Assembly: GCF_030512175.1 (NCBI RefSeq)
Contig: NZ_JAULBL010000001.1
Span: forward strand, 1,154,510-1,218,509
DNA: 64,000 nt
Origin: Paeniglutamicibacter sulfureus
Lineage (GTDB): Bacteria > Actinomycetota > Actinomycetes > Actinomycetales > Micrococcaceae
Direction of reading: 5' to 3'
Shown: piece after piece, positions 34,385 through 50,184 of the stretch
Layout of the letters: each line of letters begins with the position of its first letter
How positions within the stretch are numbered: position 1 is the stretch's first letter
The notes under the pieces: generated by a model
Told to the model about the DNA's origin: nothing
The model's input: the letters and a program-made list of their open reading frames with translations, nothing else
Database searches by the model: none
Position numbers and translations under genes: made by a program

Positions 34385-35157
34385 CGCCCGATCACAGCTC
34401 GGTACCCCACGCCGCGCACTGTTTCGATCCAGCGCGGCTCGTGGACGGAATCACCCAGCTTGCGACGCAGGTTTCCCACATGCACTTCCACCGACCGCTC
34501 ATCCGCCGCCGAAACGAAGGTCCCGGCGTCGGAGTCCTCGTTGCGAAGTCGCCTGACCAGATCGGCCTTGGTGCGAATGTGGCCCTTGGCACCCAAGAGC
34601 AAATCAAGAAGAGTGAACTCCGTCGGGGTGACACTTAAGTTTTCACCGTCAACCTGGACCGAATACGTCGAAACGTTCATCACCAGCCCGTTGAGGGTGC
34701 GCACAAGTTCCGAGTCGGCCTCGGGGCCCACACCTTCGCCTGACGGCATTTCGACAGGTCCCGTATCTTCATGGGTCGCCGGGCGTGCGGTGCGGCGGCG
34801 CATGATCGCATCGACCCTGGCGCGAAGCTCACGGGGACGAAATGGTTTAGTGACATATTCGTCGGCACCGGATTCAAGTCCCAGGACCGTGTCAATCTCA
34901 TCGGCCCTGGCGGTCAACATGAGGATGTGCGCATCCGAGATCATGCGAATGCGGCGTGCGGTTTCAAATCCGTCGATGTCAGGCAACCCGATATCCAAGG
35001 TCACCAGATCGGGCTCGTGAAAACCAACCATTTCCACGCCGGAAACTCCGGAGTCAGTGGAGTGCACGTCAAACCCGGATTGCTGCAGGACAACCTCGAG
35101 CAAACCCCGTATGTCTGCATCATCTTCAACGACCACTGCGGTACGGGCTCTAGTCAC
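34381..35157 (-). CDS. OmpR/PhoB-family response regulator
   Basis: A 258-residue two-domain regulator. The receiver domain (residues 5-120) has VVVEDDADIRG, the phospho-acceptor in LVTLDIGLPDIDGFE, LMLTARADEIDT and the VTKPF lysine. After a 30-residue linker comes a winged helix: LSVTPTEFTLLDLLLGAKGH, SVEVHVGNLRRKLGD and IETVRGVGYRAV. GTG 35157 gives a normal start before the first strand. Likely partners are the PAS kinase and Hpt-like protein encoded next door. Confidence 0.9.
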   Translation of the reverse strand: MTRARTAVVVEDDADIRGLLEVVLQQSGFDVHSTDSGVSGVEMVGFHEPDLVTLDIGLPDIDGFETARRIRMISDAHILMLTARADEIDTVLGLESGADEYVTKPFRPRELRARVDAIMRRRTARPATHEDTGPVEMPSGEGVGPEADSELVRTLNGLVMNVSTYSVQVDGENLSVTPTEFTLLDLLLGAKGHIRTKADLVRRLRNEDSDAGTFVSAADERSVEVHVGNLRRKLGDSVHEPRWIETVRGVGYRAVIGR

Positions 35158-35250
35158 GACGGTTACCTCTCCAGCTGGGTCCAATCGGCGATTCCAGTGG
35201 TTCGCCAAGGGCATGTTCGTTAGTCTAACGATTTTCCGACTGAAAGGTGG

Positions 35251-35296
35251 CTTAAACGAAATCGGCCTTGACCAGATTTCTCAAGTCAAGACCGAT
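35251..35296 (-). terminator. terminator of tRNA-Ser
   Basis: Minus-strand stem ATCGGTCTTGAC / GTCAAGGCCGAT (one G-U pair), then TTCGTTTAAG. Confidence 0.7.
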
Positions 35297-35306
35297 TCCG
35301 TATCCG

Positions 35307-35391
35307 CGGAGGATGGGGGATTTGAACCCCCGAGGGCGTGAACCCAACACGCGTTCCAGGCGTGCGCCATAGGCCGCTAGGCGAATCCTCC
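35307..35391 (-). tRNA. tRNA-Ser (anticodon GGA)
   Basis: Minus strand. The acceptor GGAGGAT pairs with ATCCTCC, the D-arm is GCCTAGCGGCC-like, and the anticodon stem CACGC/GCGTG encloses CTGGAAC, giving anticodon GGA. A long variable arm (GGGTTCACGCCC) and the T-arm GGGGGTTCAAATCCCCC are typical of class II serine tRNAs. The discriminator is G, and CCA is not encoded. Confidence 0.93.
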
Positions 35392-35724
35392 AGCTTGCTC
35401 CAAAGAGCAGGTTCCAGCATAGCGGACATTTTCGACGACAACTAATCGAGGCATGTTCAACCTCGCCATGCGACCGTTCCAGCGCCCTGGCGCACCTTCC
35501 CCCACAGGCCTTGGCCGCGGTCGCTCCTGAGCCACAGACAGCCAAGGCCACCGCCCTGGCAAGACGTATCGGGGCTGTACTGGATTATGGGAAAGTTCGC
35601 GGCTCACCACGGCAATACGGGGCCCGAGGGCGGTGGCGTACCACCGCCCGGGTCGCGCTATTACACCGGATTGGACGGTGCCTGGACGGCATGCGTGGAA
35701 GGTTTTCTTGAGCGGAACCCCCTT
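35392..35724. other. intergenic region before the HNH gene
   Basis: This is 333 bases holding the tRNA-Ser promoter (leftward) and the HNH gene promoter (rightward). The HNH frame is open back to 35587, but that part shows no domain-like sequence. No other feature is supported. Confidence 0.4.
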
Positions 35725-37137
35725 ATGACGGCCGTTACGAAGCTCACATCTGCCCAGCACCCTCGAAGCCCGGCGCAGGGGCTCGAACAGCTTCGTGAGA
35801 TCAGCAGGATCCGGGCCATGCTCGACGGACTGGAATCCACGCTTCTGGCAGATACCAGCGAGATGGTGCAGCGCGGAATGCCCACTCCTCTATCGGAGGA
35901 AAATCCCACGCTTTTTGACTACAAGCGCGAGATCGAAGAGCACGGTTTCCCGCTTTCCCGGGCGGACCAGGATCTAAATCGCTCCTCGTTCGTTGCCGAG
36001 GCCGCCATGGTCACCCGCACATCCGAACGCTCCACCTTCAACCGCCTGGCCACGGCGGAGGGCCTACGGTACGTTCACGAACATTCCCTTTTCGCCCTCT
36101 ACACCGGCAGCATCACCTCACGCACTGCTGCCGCGCTCGTTAAGCAGACGCGCGGCATCCCGAGGGCAACTGCCCAACAAATTGAAGCGGGCCTACTGCC
36201 GACGGCGACCACTGCCTCCGACGCCTCAATGTCCCTGCGCATCAAGCGGGCACGGGAACGGCTACATCCGCAACCGGCCGCGGATCGCCGCACCCGGGCC
36301 GAAATGGGGCGCTCGCTGATGTGGTGGCCCGAAGATGACGGAATGGCGGTTCTGCAGGCCTACTTGCCGGCCGAGGACGTCTTGTCCATTTTCAACACCG
36401 TAACCACCCACGCCAACCTGCTGCTTTCAAGCGAACAGGAGCGGCCCCTGGGCCAGCTGAGGGCCGATGTGTTCCGGGATTCGCTGCTCGATGGCTGGCC
36501 CGGACAGGTCAAGAGGAAGCCCTCGCTCTTTGTTGGTCTGACGATTCCCGCGCTGGAGTTGCTGACCAACCCCGAACGAGGCATCGCCAACTTGGAGGGA
36601 TACGGCCCGATTCCCCTGGGGGTCGCGTTGCGCCTTGCCGCCAACGCGCCATCACTCAAACCCATCCTCACCGACCCCTGGACAGGTTCAATCCTGGATT
36701 TGGGCCGCAAGCGCTACAAGCCCTCGAAGGCGTTGCGGGATTTCCTGCGCGTCCGCGACGAGCATTGCCGCTTTCCCGGCTGCCGCAGGGCGCCGGAGAC
36801 TTCGGAATTCGACCACATCGACGATTGGGCGACCGGCGGAACGACCTCGGTGCAGAATGCGCAGCTGTTGTGCAAGCGACACCAGATCTACAAGCATGTG
36901 CTGGGCTGGCAGGCGGTCCATCTGGGCAACGGGTCACTGCAATGGCGCACTCCCCACGGGGTGACACACCTGGAACTGCCCGACGGCCTGCTCTTCCCGC
37001 GCGCACTGGGCCCCGAACCTCCACCCGTCCAACTAATGCTGCCCGGAACCACGATCGACGCGCAGAGCAAGAGGTTGCTGGGCTGGGATGAGACCGAGGA
37101 CATCCCGGGGTTTCCAGACAACTCACCGGAGCCGTGA
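35725..37137 (+). CDS. DUF222 / HNH-endonuclease-domain protein
   Basis: A 470-residue protein of the large actinobacterial DUF222-HNH family. The long helical DUF222 part covers residues about 10-330 (for example ALYTGSITSRTAAALVKQT). The C-terminal HNH fold reads DEHCRFPGCRRAPETSEFDH, then IDDWATGGTTSVQNAQLLCKRHQ, with zinc and catalytic residues in place. The family's role is unsettled, and copies are often multiplied and mobile-like. A second, divergent member lies at 51591-52970. The start is uncertain; ATG 35587 would add 46 residues. Confidence 0.85.
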   Translation: MTAVTKLTSAQHPRSPAQGLEQLREISRIRAMLDGLESTLLADTSEMVQRGMPTPLSEENPTLFDYKREIEEHGFPLSRADQDLNRSSFVAEAAMVTRTSERSTFNRLATAEGLRYVHEHSLFALYTGSITSRTAAALVKQTRGIPRATAQQIEAGLLPTATTASDASMSLRIKRARERLHPQPAADRRTRAEMGRSLMWWPEDDGMAVLQAYLPAEDVLSIFNTVTTHANLLLSSEQERPLGQLRADVFRDSLLDGWPGQVKRKPSLFVGLTIPALELLTNPERGIANLEGYGPIPLGVALRLAANAPSLKPILTDPWTGSILDLGRKRYKPSKALRDFLRVRDEHCRFPGCRRAPETSEFDHIDDWATGGTTSVQNAQLLCKRHQIYKHVLGWQAVHLGNGSLQWRTPHGVTHLELPDGLLFPRALGPEPPPVQLMLPGTTIDAQSKRLLGWDETEDIPGFPDNSPEP

Positions 37138-37207
37138 TCGGACCCGGCGGGCGACCCGGGGAGCGCGGATTTCGGGCCAAGGCCCTCCCTCGGGTAGACT
37201 ACTTGTC

Positions 37208-37296
37208 GGCCCCTCATGTGGTGTCATCCTGTTGAACTCCCCCAGGACCGGAAGGTAGCAAGGGTAGATGGGCTCTGGCAGGTGCATGAGGGGCCT
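37208..37296 (+). ncRNA. ffs: small signal recognition particle RNA (4.5S type)
   Basis: A hairpin RNA of about 89 bases. GGCCCCTCATG at the 5' end pairs with CATGAGGGGCC at the 3' end. The conserved apical part GACCGGAAGGTAGCAAGGGTA includes the GGAA tetraloop and the symmetric AGCA loop bound by Ffh. It directs nascent membrane proteins to the translocon. Confidence 0.93.
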
Positions 37297-37361
37297 TTAC
37301 TATTTGCCCGGGGATCGTTGACCCATTCACCTCGAATCCGGGAGTCGAAAGGGAGTTGTCG

Positions 37362-38278
37362 ATGGGTGCCGGACGCTTCGCCCCCAGCCCCTCGGGGGAT
37401 CTGCATCTGGGCAATCTGCGCACGGCGATCCTGGCATGGCTCTTTGCTCGGTCCACCGAACGAAAGTTCCTCATGCGGGTGGAAGATCTTGACCGCGCAC
37501 GCGCCGGAGCCGAAGCCCAGCAACTTTCCGACCTTGCGGCCATGGGTCTGTCGTGGGACGGAGAGGTCGTGAGGCAAAGCGAGCGATCCAACCTGTATGC
37601 AGCCGCACTTGACGGCCTTCGGGACCGTGGCTTGCTCTATGAATGTTTCTGCACCCGGCGCGACATCGCCGACGCCCCCAGCGCCCCGCATGCCGCCCCG
37701 GGAACCTACCCGGGAACCTGCCGTGATCTCACCGAGGCCGAACGCGCCGCGAAGCGCGAAATGCGCCCGGCGGCACTGCGGCTGCGCACCGAGGTGGGCT
37801 CCTTCACCGTCACCGACGAACTCCACGGCGCCTACACCGGAGTCGTCGATGACTTTGTGGTGCTGCGCAACGACGGGGTTCCCGCCTACAACCTGGCGGT
37901 GGTGGTCGACGACGGAATCCAGGGCATCGACCAGGTGGTCCGCGGCGACGACCTGCTCTCTTCGGCTCCGCGGCAGGCATACCTGGCAAAACTGCTCGGT
38001 TACGGGATTCCCGCTTATGCCCATGTCCCCTTGGCCCTGAATTCGGAAGGCAAGCGCCTTGCCAAACGGGACGGTGCGGTCACGCTGGCCCAATTGGCGG
38101 CCGAGGGAATCGACGCCGATGCGGCCCGCACGGTGATCCTGGCCTCGTTGGGTCTCCCGACGTCGTCGATCGACGCGGCCCTGGCGGTCTTTAGGCCGGC
38201 CTCGTTGCCCACCGACCCATGGGTCTTCACAACAAGTCCGGATGCACGCGGCACCGGAAAACCGATAGGGTGGCCCTC

Positions 38279-38282
<4 letters not shown>
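37362..38282 (+). CDS. gluQ: glutamyl-Q tRNA(Asp) synthetase
   Basis: A truncated GluRS paralogue (306 residues) that attaches glutamate to the queuosine base of tRNA-Asp rather than to a tRNA end. FAPSPSGDLHLGNLRTAILA is the HIGH-type nucleotide motif and KRLAKRDGAV the KMSKS-type loop. A zinc site is seen as ECFCTRRD..YPGTC. The anticodon-binding half of GluRS is absent, as expected. ATG 37362 has GGGAG seven bases upstream. Its stop overlaps the dnaX GTG by four bases. Confidence 0.93.
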
Positions 38283-41758
<3,476 letters not shown>

Positions 41759-41880
41759 TCCGTTCGGACCCCGACCGGAAGGCCGGAACCTGCACGGTGA
41801 AGCGTCGCCGCGAACGTGTAGTGTCTGCTGCACGGAACCGTAATTCCCAGGAACAGCAAGATTAGGCAGTGTGAATCCAA

Positions 41881-42543
41881 GTGTACGAAGGCGCAGTCCA
41901 GGAACTGATTGACGAGTTGGGTAGGCTTCCGGGCATCGGCCCCAAGTCCGCCCAGCGCATTGCCTTTCACATCCTCGAGGCGGACCCGGAGGACATGAAG
42001 CGCCTGGCCCAGTCCATCTCCGTGGTCAAGGAACGGGTAAAGTTCTGCACCGTCTGCTTCAACGTCTCCGAGTCCGAGACCTGCTCGATCTGCCGGGACG
42101 AACGTCGCGGCGATGACATCATCTGCGTCGTCGAGGAGTCCAAGGACGTCATCGCCATCGAGCGTTCGCGCGCCTTCACCGGCAAATACCACGTGTTGGG
42201 CGGGGCCATCAACCCGATCAACGGGATCGGCCCGGAACAACTGCACATCCGCGAGCTGATCGCCCGCCTGGGAGATGAGCGCATCACCGAGATCATCCTG
42301 GCCACCGACCCCAACCTGGAAGGCGAGGCGACGGCCACCTACCTGGTGCGCACGCTGCGCCCGCTGGGCATCAAGATCAGCCGGCTGGCCTCCGGGCTGC
42401 CGGTGGGCGGAGACCTCGAGTACGCCGACGAGGTCACCCTCGCCCGCGCCATCGAGGGCCGCCGCAACACCGCGCCGGCGGCACCCGCCGCACCCCTGGT
42501 GCGTACCCCGCTGCCGGATCAGGAAGCGGTTTCCGCCTCCTGA
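41881..42543 (+). CDS. recR: recombination mediator RecR
   Basis: Part of the RecFOR pathway that loads RecA at gaps. It has 220 residues. [21 protein letters not shown] is the helix-hairpin-helix, [18 protein letters not shown] the four-cysteine zinc finger, and [26 protein letters not shown] the Toprim domain. The C-terminus ends with about 20 extra residues ([19 protein letters not shown]..) compared with the usual 200. GTG start at 41881. The ybaB gene, which often lies between dnaX and recR, is absent. Confidence 0.95.
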   Translation: MYEGAVQELIDELGRLPGIGPKSAQRIAFHILEADPEDMKRLAQSISVVKERVKFCTVCFNVSESETCSICRDERRGDDIICVVEESKDVIAIERSRAFTGKYHVLGGAINPINGIGPEQLHIRELIARLGDERITEIILATDPNLEGEATATYLVRTLRPLGIKISRLASGLPVGGDLEYADEVTLARAIEGRRNTAPAAPAAPLVRTPLPDQEAVSAS

Positions 42544-42565
42544 TCCGGCCGGCGGGGTGCCCCGC

Positions 42566-45082
<2,517 letters not shown>

Positions 45083-45985
45083 TTAGCGGAAGACGACGGT
45101 GCGGGTGTTGTTAAGCAGGATGCGGTGCTGGCAATGCCAGGTGATGGCGCGGGCCAGGGCCTGGGCCTCGGCGTCGCGCCCGATCCGTGCCAGCGCGTCG
45201 GCGTCCGGGACGTGGTCGACCCGAAACACTTCCTGTTCGATGATCGGGCCTTCGTCGAGGGACTCGGTGACGTAGTGCGCGGTGGCCCCCACCATCTTCA
45301 CGCCGCGTTCATAGGCCTGGTGGTAGGGCTTGGCGCCCTTGAATCCGGGCAGGAACGAGTGGTGGATGTTGATGGCCCGTCCGTGCAGTGCCCGGGTCAG
45401 CTCGTTGGAGAGCACCTGCATGTAGCGGGCCAACACCACGACGTCTGCCCGGTGGTCGGCGATGACCTCCTGGAGCCGGGCCTCTGCTGCGGGCTTGGTG
45501 TCGGCAGTGACCGGGATGTGGATGAACGGCAGCCCGGCGGCCTCGGCCATGGGGCGCAGGTCCTCGTGGTTGGAGACGACACCGACCAGTTCGGCGCCGA
45601 GGGTTCCGGTGCGCCAGCGGTAGATCAGGTCGTTGAGGCAGTGCCCGAACTTCGAGACCATGACCAGCACCCGCTGGGCGCGCCCGTCGTGGAAGGCGAA
45701 GTCCATGCCGAACTCACCTGCCAGCCGTCCGAACGCGGTTTCCAGCTCCTCGGCGGTGTCATCCGGGTTCCCCCCGGCCAGTGCGGTGCGCAGGAAGAGC
45801 CGGCCGCCGACGTGGTCGTCGAATTGCTGGTGCTCGGCGATGTCGAACCCGCGGTCGTCGAGGAACCCTGTCACTGCCCGCACGATGCCGGGCTTGTCGG
45901 GGCAGGAAAGGGTCAGGACGAAGCGAATGCTGCGCGGGTGCGTGGCGTCCCGGGTCACTGCCGTCTCGTGGATCATGGTGCTCAC
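45083..45985 (-). CDS. purU: formyltetrahydrofolate deformylase
   Basis: Hydrolyses 10-formyl-THF to formate and THF. It has 300 residues: ACT domain (residues 20-100, VLTLSCPDKPGIVRAVTGFL) and formyl-transferase-like catalytic domain with VSNHEDLRP, VLARYMQVLS, INIHHSFLPGFKGAKPYHQA (catalytic Asn-His) and YVTESLDEGPIIEQE (Asp). Next to dimethylglycine oxidase its likely task is to free THF from one-carbon units produced by demethylation. GTG 45985 with GGGAG six bases upstream. Confidence 0.94.
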   Translation of the reverse strand: MSTMIHETAVTRDATHPRSIRFVLTLSCPDKPGIVRAVTGFLDDRGFDIAEHQQFDDHVGGRLFLRTALAGGNPDDTAEELETAFGRLAGEFGMDFAFHDGRAQRVLVMVSKFGHCLNDLIYRWRTGTLGAELVGVVSNHEDLRPMAEAAGLPFIHIPVTADTKPAAEARLQEVIADHRADVVVLARYMQVLSNELTRALHGRAINIHHSFLPGFKGAKPYHQAYERGVKMVGATAHYVTESLDEGPIIEQEVFRVDHVPDADALARIGRDAEAQALARAITWHCQHRILLNNTRTVVFR

Positions 45986-46055
45986 GTTTGCTCCCTTGGC
46001 TCGTTGAAAGGTGGTTGGTTGTGGCTGGATATTGGTGTGTGGATTGCGGACGTTC

Positions 46056-47939
46056 TCATGCGCCGTCGGCGCCTCGGCCAGGGCAGCGGTCTTCGGCGTC
46101 GCAGGCCTCGGTGCAGTCGTGTTTGGTCACCAGTTCGAAGGGCACTCCGCCGTGTTCGTCCACGCCGCTGCGGATGGCCCGTTCGACCACCGAGTCGGCC
46201 AGCTTCCTGCGAAGTGCCAGCGGATCGCGGCGCAGGTCCTTGACCAGGGCGATGCACAAGATAAACATGACGGCAGCGAACGGCAGAGCGGAGACGATGG
46301 TGATGTTTTTCAGCCCGTTCAGCGCCTGTCCGGGATTGTCCCCGCCGGCCAGCAACATGATGGAGGCAACCGCCCCGGTGAGCACTCCCCAGAACACGAT
46401 GACGCCCTTGGAGGGTTCCAAGCGCCCATTGGTGCTCAGCGAGCCCATCACGATCGAGGCGGAGTCTGCGCCGGTGACGAAGAAGATGCCGATCAACACC
46501 ATGGCCAGGATGGCAATGGCCAAGGTGACACCGGGGCTGGCGCCAAGGTGCTGGATCAAGTCGAACATGGCGCCCTCGAAGTCGATCGAGGGTTCCCCGT
46601 CGACCATGCTCACCATCGAATCCGACGCCCCGTTTGAAGCTGCGGACTTGAGCTGGATGTCGAAGGCGGCACCGCCGAAGATCGAGAACCAGATAACGGA
46701 GACCAGCGACGGGACCAGCAGCACCCCGGTGACGAACTGGCGGATGGTGCGTCCGCGACTGATCCGGGCAATGAACATGCCCACGAACGGCGCCCACGAC
46801 ACCCACCAGGCCCAATAGAAGATGGTCCAGCTCGACATCCACGCCCGCACCGACTCGTCACCGGCGGACTCGGTGCGCGAGGCCATCGAGGGCAGGTCCC
46901 GGACGAAGTCGCCGATGGCCGACGGGATCAAGTTGAGGATCAGCAGCGTGGGCCCCAACACGAACACGAGCACCGCCAGCAACAGGGCCAGGACCATGTT
47001 GATGTTGGAGAGCCACTGGATGCCCCGCGAGATCCCCGAGACCGCGGAAAGCACGAAGCAGACGGTCAGTACCGTGATGACCCCAACCAGCACCGGCGAG
47101 GCGACCTTGCCGACCCAGCCGTTGAATTCGATGCCGCTGGCGATCTGCATGGCCCCGAGCCCCAGCGAGGCGGCGGTGCCGAAGAGCGTGGCGAAGATGG
47201 CCAGGATGTTCACGATCTTGCCGGCTGGCCCTTCGACCCGCGGACCGAAGAGGGAAGTGAAGGCCGAGGAGATCAACTGCCGGCGACCCAGCCGGAAGGT
47301 CGAGTAGGCCATGGCGATGCCGACCACCGCGAACATGGCCCAGGGGTGGATGCTCCAGTGGAAGATCGACGTGGCCATGGCCGTCTGGATGGCCTCGGGC
47401 GTGCTCCCGTCAACCGTTCCCGGTGGCGGGGAGACGTAGTGGTAGAGCGGTTCGGCCACCCCGTAGAAAACGAGGCCGATTCCCATGCCGGCGCTGAACA
47501 TCATCGAGATCCAGGAGACAGTGCGGAACTCCGGCTTTTCCCCGTCACGCCCCAGCGGGATGTTGCCGAACCGGCCCAGAGCCAGCCAGAGCACGAAGAT
47601 CACGAAGAACGAGGCCAGCGAAACAAAAAACCAGCCGGTGTTCTCGGTGACCCAGGACAGTGCAGCGTTCGAGGCCGCCGAGAGCGAGGCGGTTTTGACC
47701 AGGCCCCAGATGACGAAGGCCAGCGCGAAGGCCCCGGCGACCCCGAAAGTGACCTTGTCCAGTCCCTCGGGCAGGCGCGGAATCATCCGTGTTGCCTTCC
47801 GCTCCGATTCGCCGTCCCTGAGCTCCTGCAGGATGGCGGTGTCAACTGGTGGCGCGGAACCCGCGACCGGATCCTCGACCACGTACTCGTCGGGCACGTC
47901 CGGTTCTTCGGACATGGTCTCGTCGGTGTTCACTGCCAT
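46056..47939 (-). CDS. BCCT-family betaine/choline/carnitine transporter
   Basis: Sodium- or proton-coupled carrier of 627 residues with 12 hydrophobic segments. SWISMMFSAGMGIGLVFYGVAEP carries the glycine-rich TM3 motif of BetP (G-M-G-I-G), and WTIFYWAWWVSWAPFVGMFIA is the tryptophan-rich BCCT signature with the betaine-binding aromatic box. A cytosolic N-terminus of about 60 acidic residues and a charged C-terminal tail are present. In this cluster it should import betaine or dimethylglycine. ATG 47939 with AAAGGAAAAC. Confidence 0.92.
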   Translation of the reverse strand: MAVNTDETMSEEPDVPDEYVVEDPVAGSAPPVDTAILQELRDGESERKATRMIPRLPEGLDKVTFGVAGAFALAFVIWGLVKTASLSAASNAALSWVTENTGWFFVSLASFFVIFVLWLALGRFGNIPLGRDGEKPEFRTVSWISMMFSAGMGIGLVFYGVAEPLYHYVSPPPGTVDGSTPEAIQTAMATSIFHWSIHPWAMFAVVGIAMAYSTFRLGRRQLISSAFTSLFGPRVEGPAGKIVNILAIFATLFGTAASLGLGAMQIASGIEFNGWVGKVASPVLVGVITVLTVCFVLSAVSGISRGIQWLSNINMVLALLLAVLVFVLGPTLLILNLIPSAIGDFVRDLPSMASRTESAGDESVRAWMSSWTIFYWAWWVSWAPFVGMFIARISRGRTIRQFVTGVLLVPSLVSVIWFSIFGGAAFDIQLKSAASNGASDSMVSMVDGEPSIDFEGAMFDLIQHLGASPGVTLAIAILAMVLIGIFFVTGADSASIVMGSLSTNGRLEPSKGVIVFWGVLTGAVASIMLLAGGDNPGQALNGLKNITIVSALPFAAVMFILCIALVKDLRRDPLALRRKLADSVVERAIRSGVDEHGGVPFELVTKHDCTEACDAEDRCPGRGADGA

Positions 47940-48968
47940 GGGTGTTTTCCTTTGCCTGGTGAATGCGAACGTGTCTTTGGTCCGTGGACCGGGGGCGGTC
48001 ACCCGCCGAGAGAACCGCTATCCCGCGGGATTGCAGTCCTGGAAATCGGGGCATCGGAGTGGCTTCGTCGCCCGTGGTGGAGCTTTGCAAGACCGTGGCG
48101 TATTGGATGCGAGCCTGCAACCGGGTGAACAGGGGCCTCCTGCGTTCAGGTGCAGTAGCTGGCGAGCAGCCCAGCGCCGTCGATAGGCATTGCGGCAATC
48201 AGGGCCGGCTTGTCCAGAAGGGCGCCACTGCGGGACAACCGTTTCGATGGACAGGCTTCGTGCATCGCGCATCGACTTCCTTTCGGCTGTTTCGTTCGAT
48301 GGTTCGGCGGCGATTCAGTCTCGCTATGATCAACAGCCTTCGCCCTGTGCAACAACTGTGGCGCACGCCACAGAAGGGTGTCAAGAGGTTTAGGTCTTTT
48401 TCCTTCCGGCCATCCCGACTCTGGGGCCGCCCTGCGTCGCGCCACACCGGAATCACCCCTTTGTTGTGGAACCTGGCCCAGGCGACGCATTGGCGTAACA
48501 GTAGAAGAGTTGCGCCTACAGATGCTTGATGTTTATTACGCAATTGGGAAACAGAGGTCCCAGTACAAATCGAACCGACTTCCCGAATGCCCCGAAGTCA
48601 GGGGTTAGCCAGCCGGCTGATGATCATCTGCGGCCATTCGCAGGACCACTGCGATTGCATCTCCGCCGTACGCGAATCACCCCGGGAAAGGTCACGGAGT
48701 CCAATTTCTCTGGTACGGATAGATCGGGAACCCGGGCGCCGCATGAGGGCAGGGAAGGGAGGCCGTCCCTCCAGGACGACATCATGGGATCTTCCGGGAT
48801 TCGCCCGGGAGACTTGGTGCGAGCCAGGACCCTGGCATCACAAACCTCGGTTGATGACCGTGGTATCGACCACGACGCGATGGCCAGATGGAAGGCCATC
48901 GTCGGTCATGCAGCCCGGCACGTCGTCAGCAGCGCACGGAGTGCGCCGACATCATCGACCGGCGAGCC
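47940..48968. other. long leader/intergenic region
   Basis: About 1 kb without a supported gene. It holds the operator at 48356-48373 and, on the minus strand just before it, TTGACA (48379-48384, with one more base). A 39-codon minus-strand frame (48146-48265, ATG behind AAGGAAG, ending DGAGLLASYCT) could be a leader peptide but is unproven. The part from 48540 to 48968 shows short frames on both strands, none recognisable. It may be debris of an old gene. Confidence 0.45.
48356..48373. promoter_or_regulatory. palindromic operator before the betaine cluster
   Basis: CTGTGGCGCACGCCACAG: 8-base arms CTGTGGCG/CGCCACAG around a 2-base centre, adjacent to a minus-strand TTGACA box. A natural candidate for binding by the IclR-type regulator encoded at 48969-49808. 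Confidence 0.55.
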
Positions 48969-49808
48969 TCAGCCGGCGGTGTAGCCAAGCGACGCGCTGA
49001 CCTGCAGTCCTGCCTGTTTGAGCCCCTCCAGCAGACCGGGCTCCATTTCGGGGGCGAAGCGGAAGGCAGGGCCCGAGATGCTGATGGCACCAACGACCAC
49101 GCCGAGGTGGTTGCGCACTGGCGCCGCATAGGAATTGATGCCCATCTCGAACTCCTCGAGCGCCTGAGCGTAACCGTCCTTCACGACCTGAAGCAGTTCT
49201 TTTTCCAGAGCCGTCCGGGTCCGAATGGTTTTGGCGGTGCGCTGAGGAAGCTTGGTGGCTTTCAGGATCCGCCCCCGTTCATCGGAGCTGAGGCCCGCCA
49301 ACAGGACCTTGCCGCTGGAGGTCGCATGCAGGGGGGTGAGGCTGCCCAGCCAGTCATATGTCGCCAGGGTCGAAGGGCCCATGGCCTGGTCCACGTTCAC
49401 CGCGTATTCCTCGCGCAGCACGGCAAGGTTGACAGTCTCTTTGTACTGCTCGGCCAAGGCCTCAATGACCGGGCGGGCCAGAGCCACCAGTGAAAGCCGG
49501 CCTGGAATGGTGCTGGCCAGCTTCAGGATGCCGAATCCCAGCTCGTATTTTCCCCGATTGGTGTTCTGCTGCACCATGCCGCGGGCCAGCAGCGAGCCCA
49601 AGAGCCTGGAAGCCGTGGACTTGTGGATCTGCAGTTCTTCGGCAACTTCGCCGACCCCGGAACTTCCGTCCCGGCCGAGGATTTCCAGGATGGCCAGGGC
49701 GCGGTCCACCGATTGGACACCCCCATGCACGGCATCGTCGTCGTCCATTTCCGGGCGATGGGATTTATCGACTGCCAAGGGCCTGCCGTCCTTTGCGTTC
49801 ATCTTCAT
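48969..49808 (-). CDS. IclR-family regulator
   Basis: A 279-residue transcription factor. The winged helix lies at residues about 30-95 (QSVDRALAILEILGRDGSSG, HKSTASRLLGSLLARGMVQ, YELGFGILKLA). The effector domain has LHATSSGKVLLAGLS and SYAAPVRNHLGVVVGAISISGPAFR, typical of IclR. It is oriented like the BCCT-purU-dimethylglycine-oxidase genes downstream and probably controls them. The effector is unknown; betaine, dimethylglycine or sarcosine are reasonable guesses. Confidence 0.88.
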   Translation of the reverse strand: MKMNAKDGRPLAVDKSHRPEMDDDDAVHGGVQSVDRALAILEILGRDGSSGVGEVAEELQIHKSTASRLLGSLLARGMVQQNTNRGKYELGFGILKLASTIPGRLSLVALARPVIEALAEQYKETVNLAVLREEYAVNVDQAMGPSTLATYDWLGSLTPLHATSSGKVLLAGLSSDERGRILKATKLPQRTAKTIRTRTALEKELLQVVKDGYAQALEEFEMGINSYAAPVRNHLGVVVGAISISGPAFRFAPEMEPGLLEGLKQAGLQVSASLGYTAG

Positions 49809-50184
49809 ACTTGGTCGCTTTCGTCCAGCTTATGCGCTGGCCCCGGCAAGGTGCGCGCCATCGCCCCGGCGCCCAGCGCCAAGGCGGGTTGGAAGCCCCG
49901 GCGACGAGCCGGCAATACCGGCTTGGCAAGCTGCTCAAATCACGCTTTCGTCCAATCCGTTACCAAATGACCCCCTCGCCGCGTGGGGCCGACCAGTCTT
50001 CCGGACGAGGTGACCTCGCCGACACCAAACCGAGCAAATAGACCAGCCAAACCACCCTTTATGACCTAGATCGGTCACGCATTGGCGTCCCGGTGCATCA
50101 CAATGGCTAATATGGGGGTTGGGCCAATTATTGTCGCGCCCTTTGAAGTCCCACCTGTTCCCGTCCCATGGAGTGTGCTGACGC
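49809..50184. promoter_or_regulatory. lysC upstream region
   Basis: No gene is supported. A good -10 (TAATAT, 50108-50113) lies about 70 bases before lysC. Upstream, TGACCTAGATCGGTCA (about 50061-50077) is an imperfect palindrome that could be an operator. Confidence 0.4.

Noticed and set aside
48526-48984. A 152-codon plus-strand frame before the IclR gene
   Set aside because: No ribosome binding site, no recognisable motif and unusual codon use. It overlaps the end of the IclR gene.
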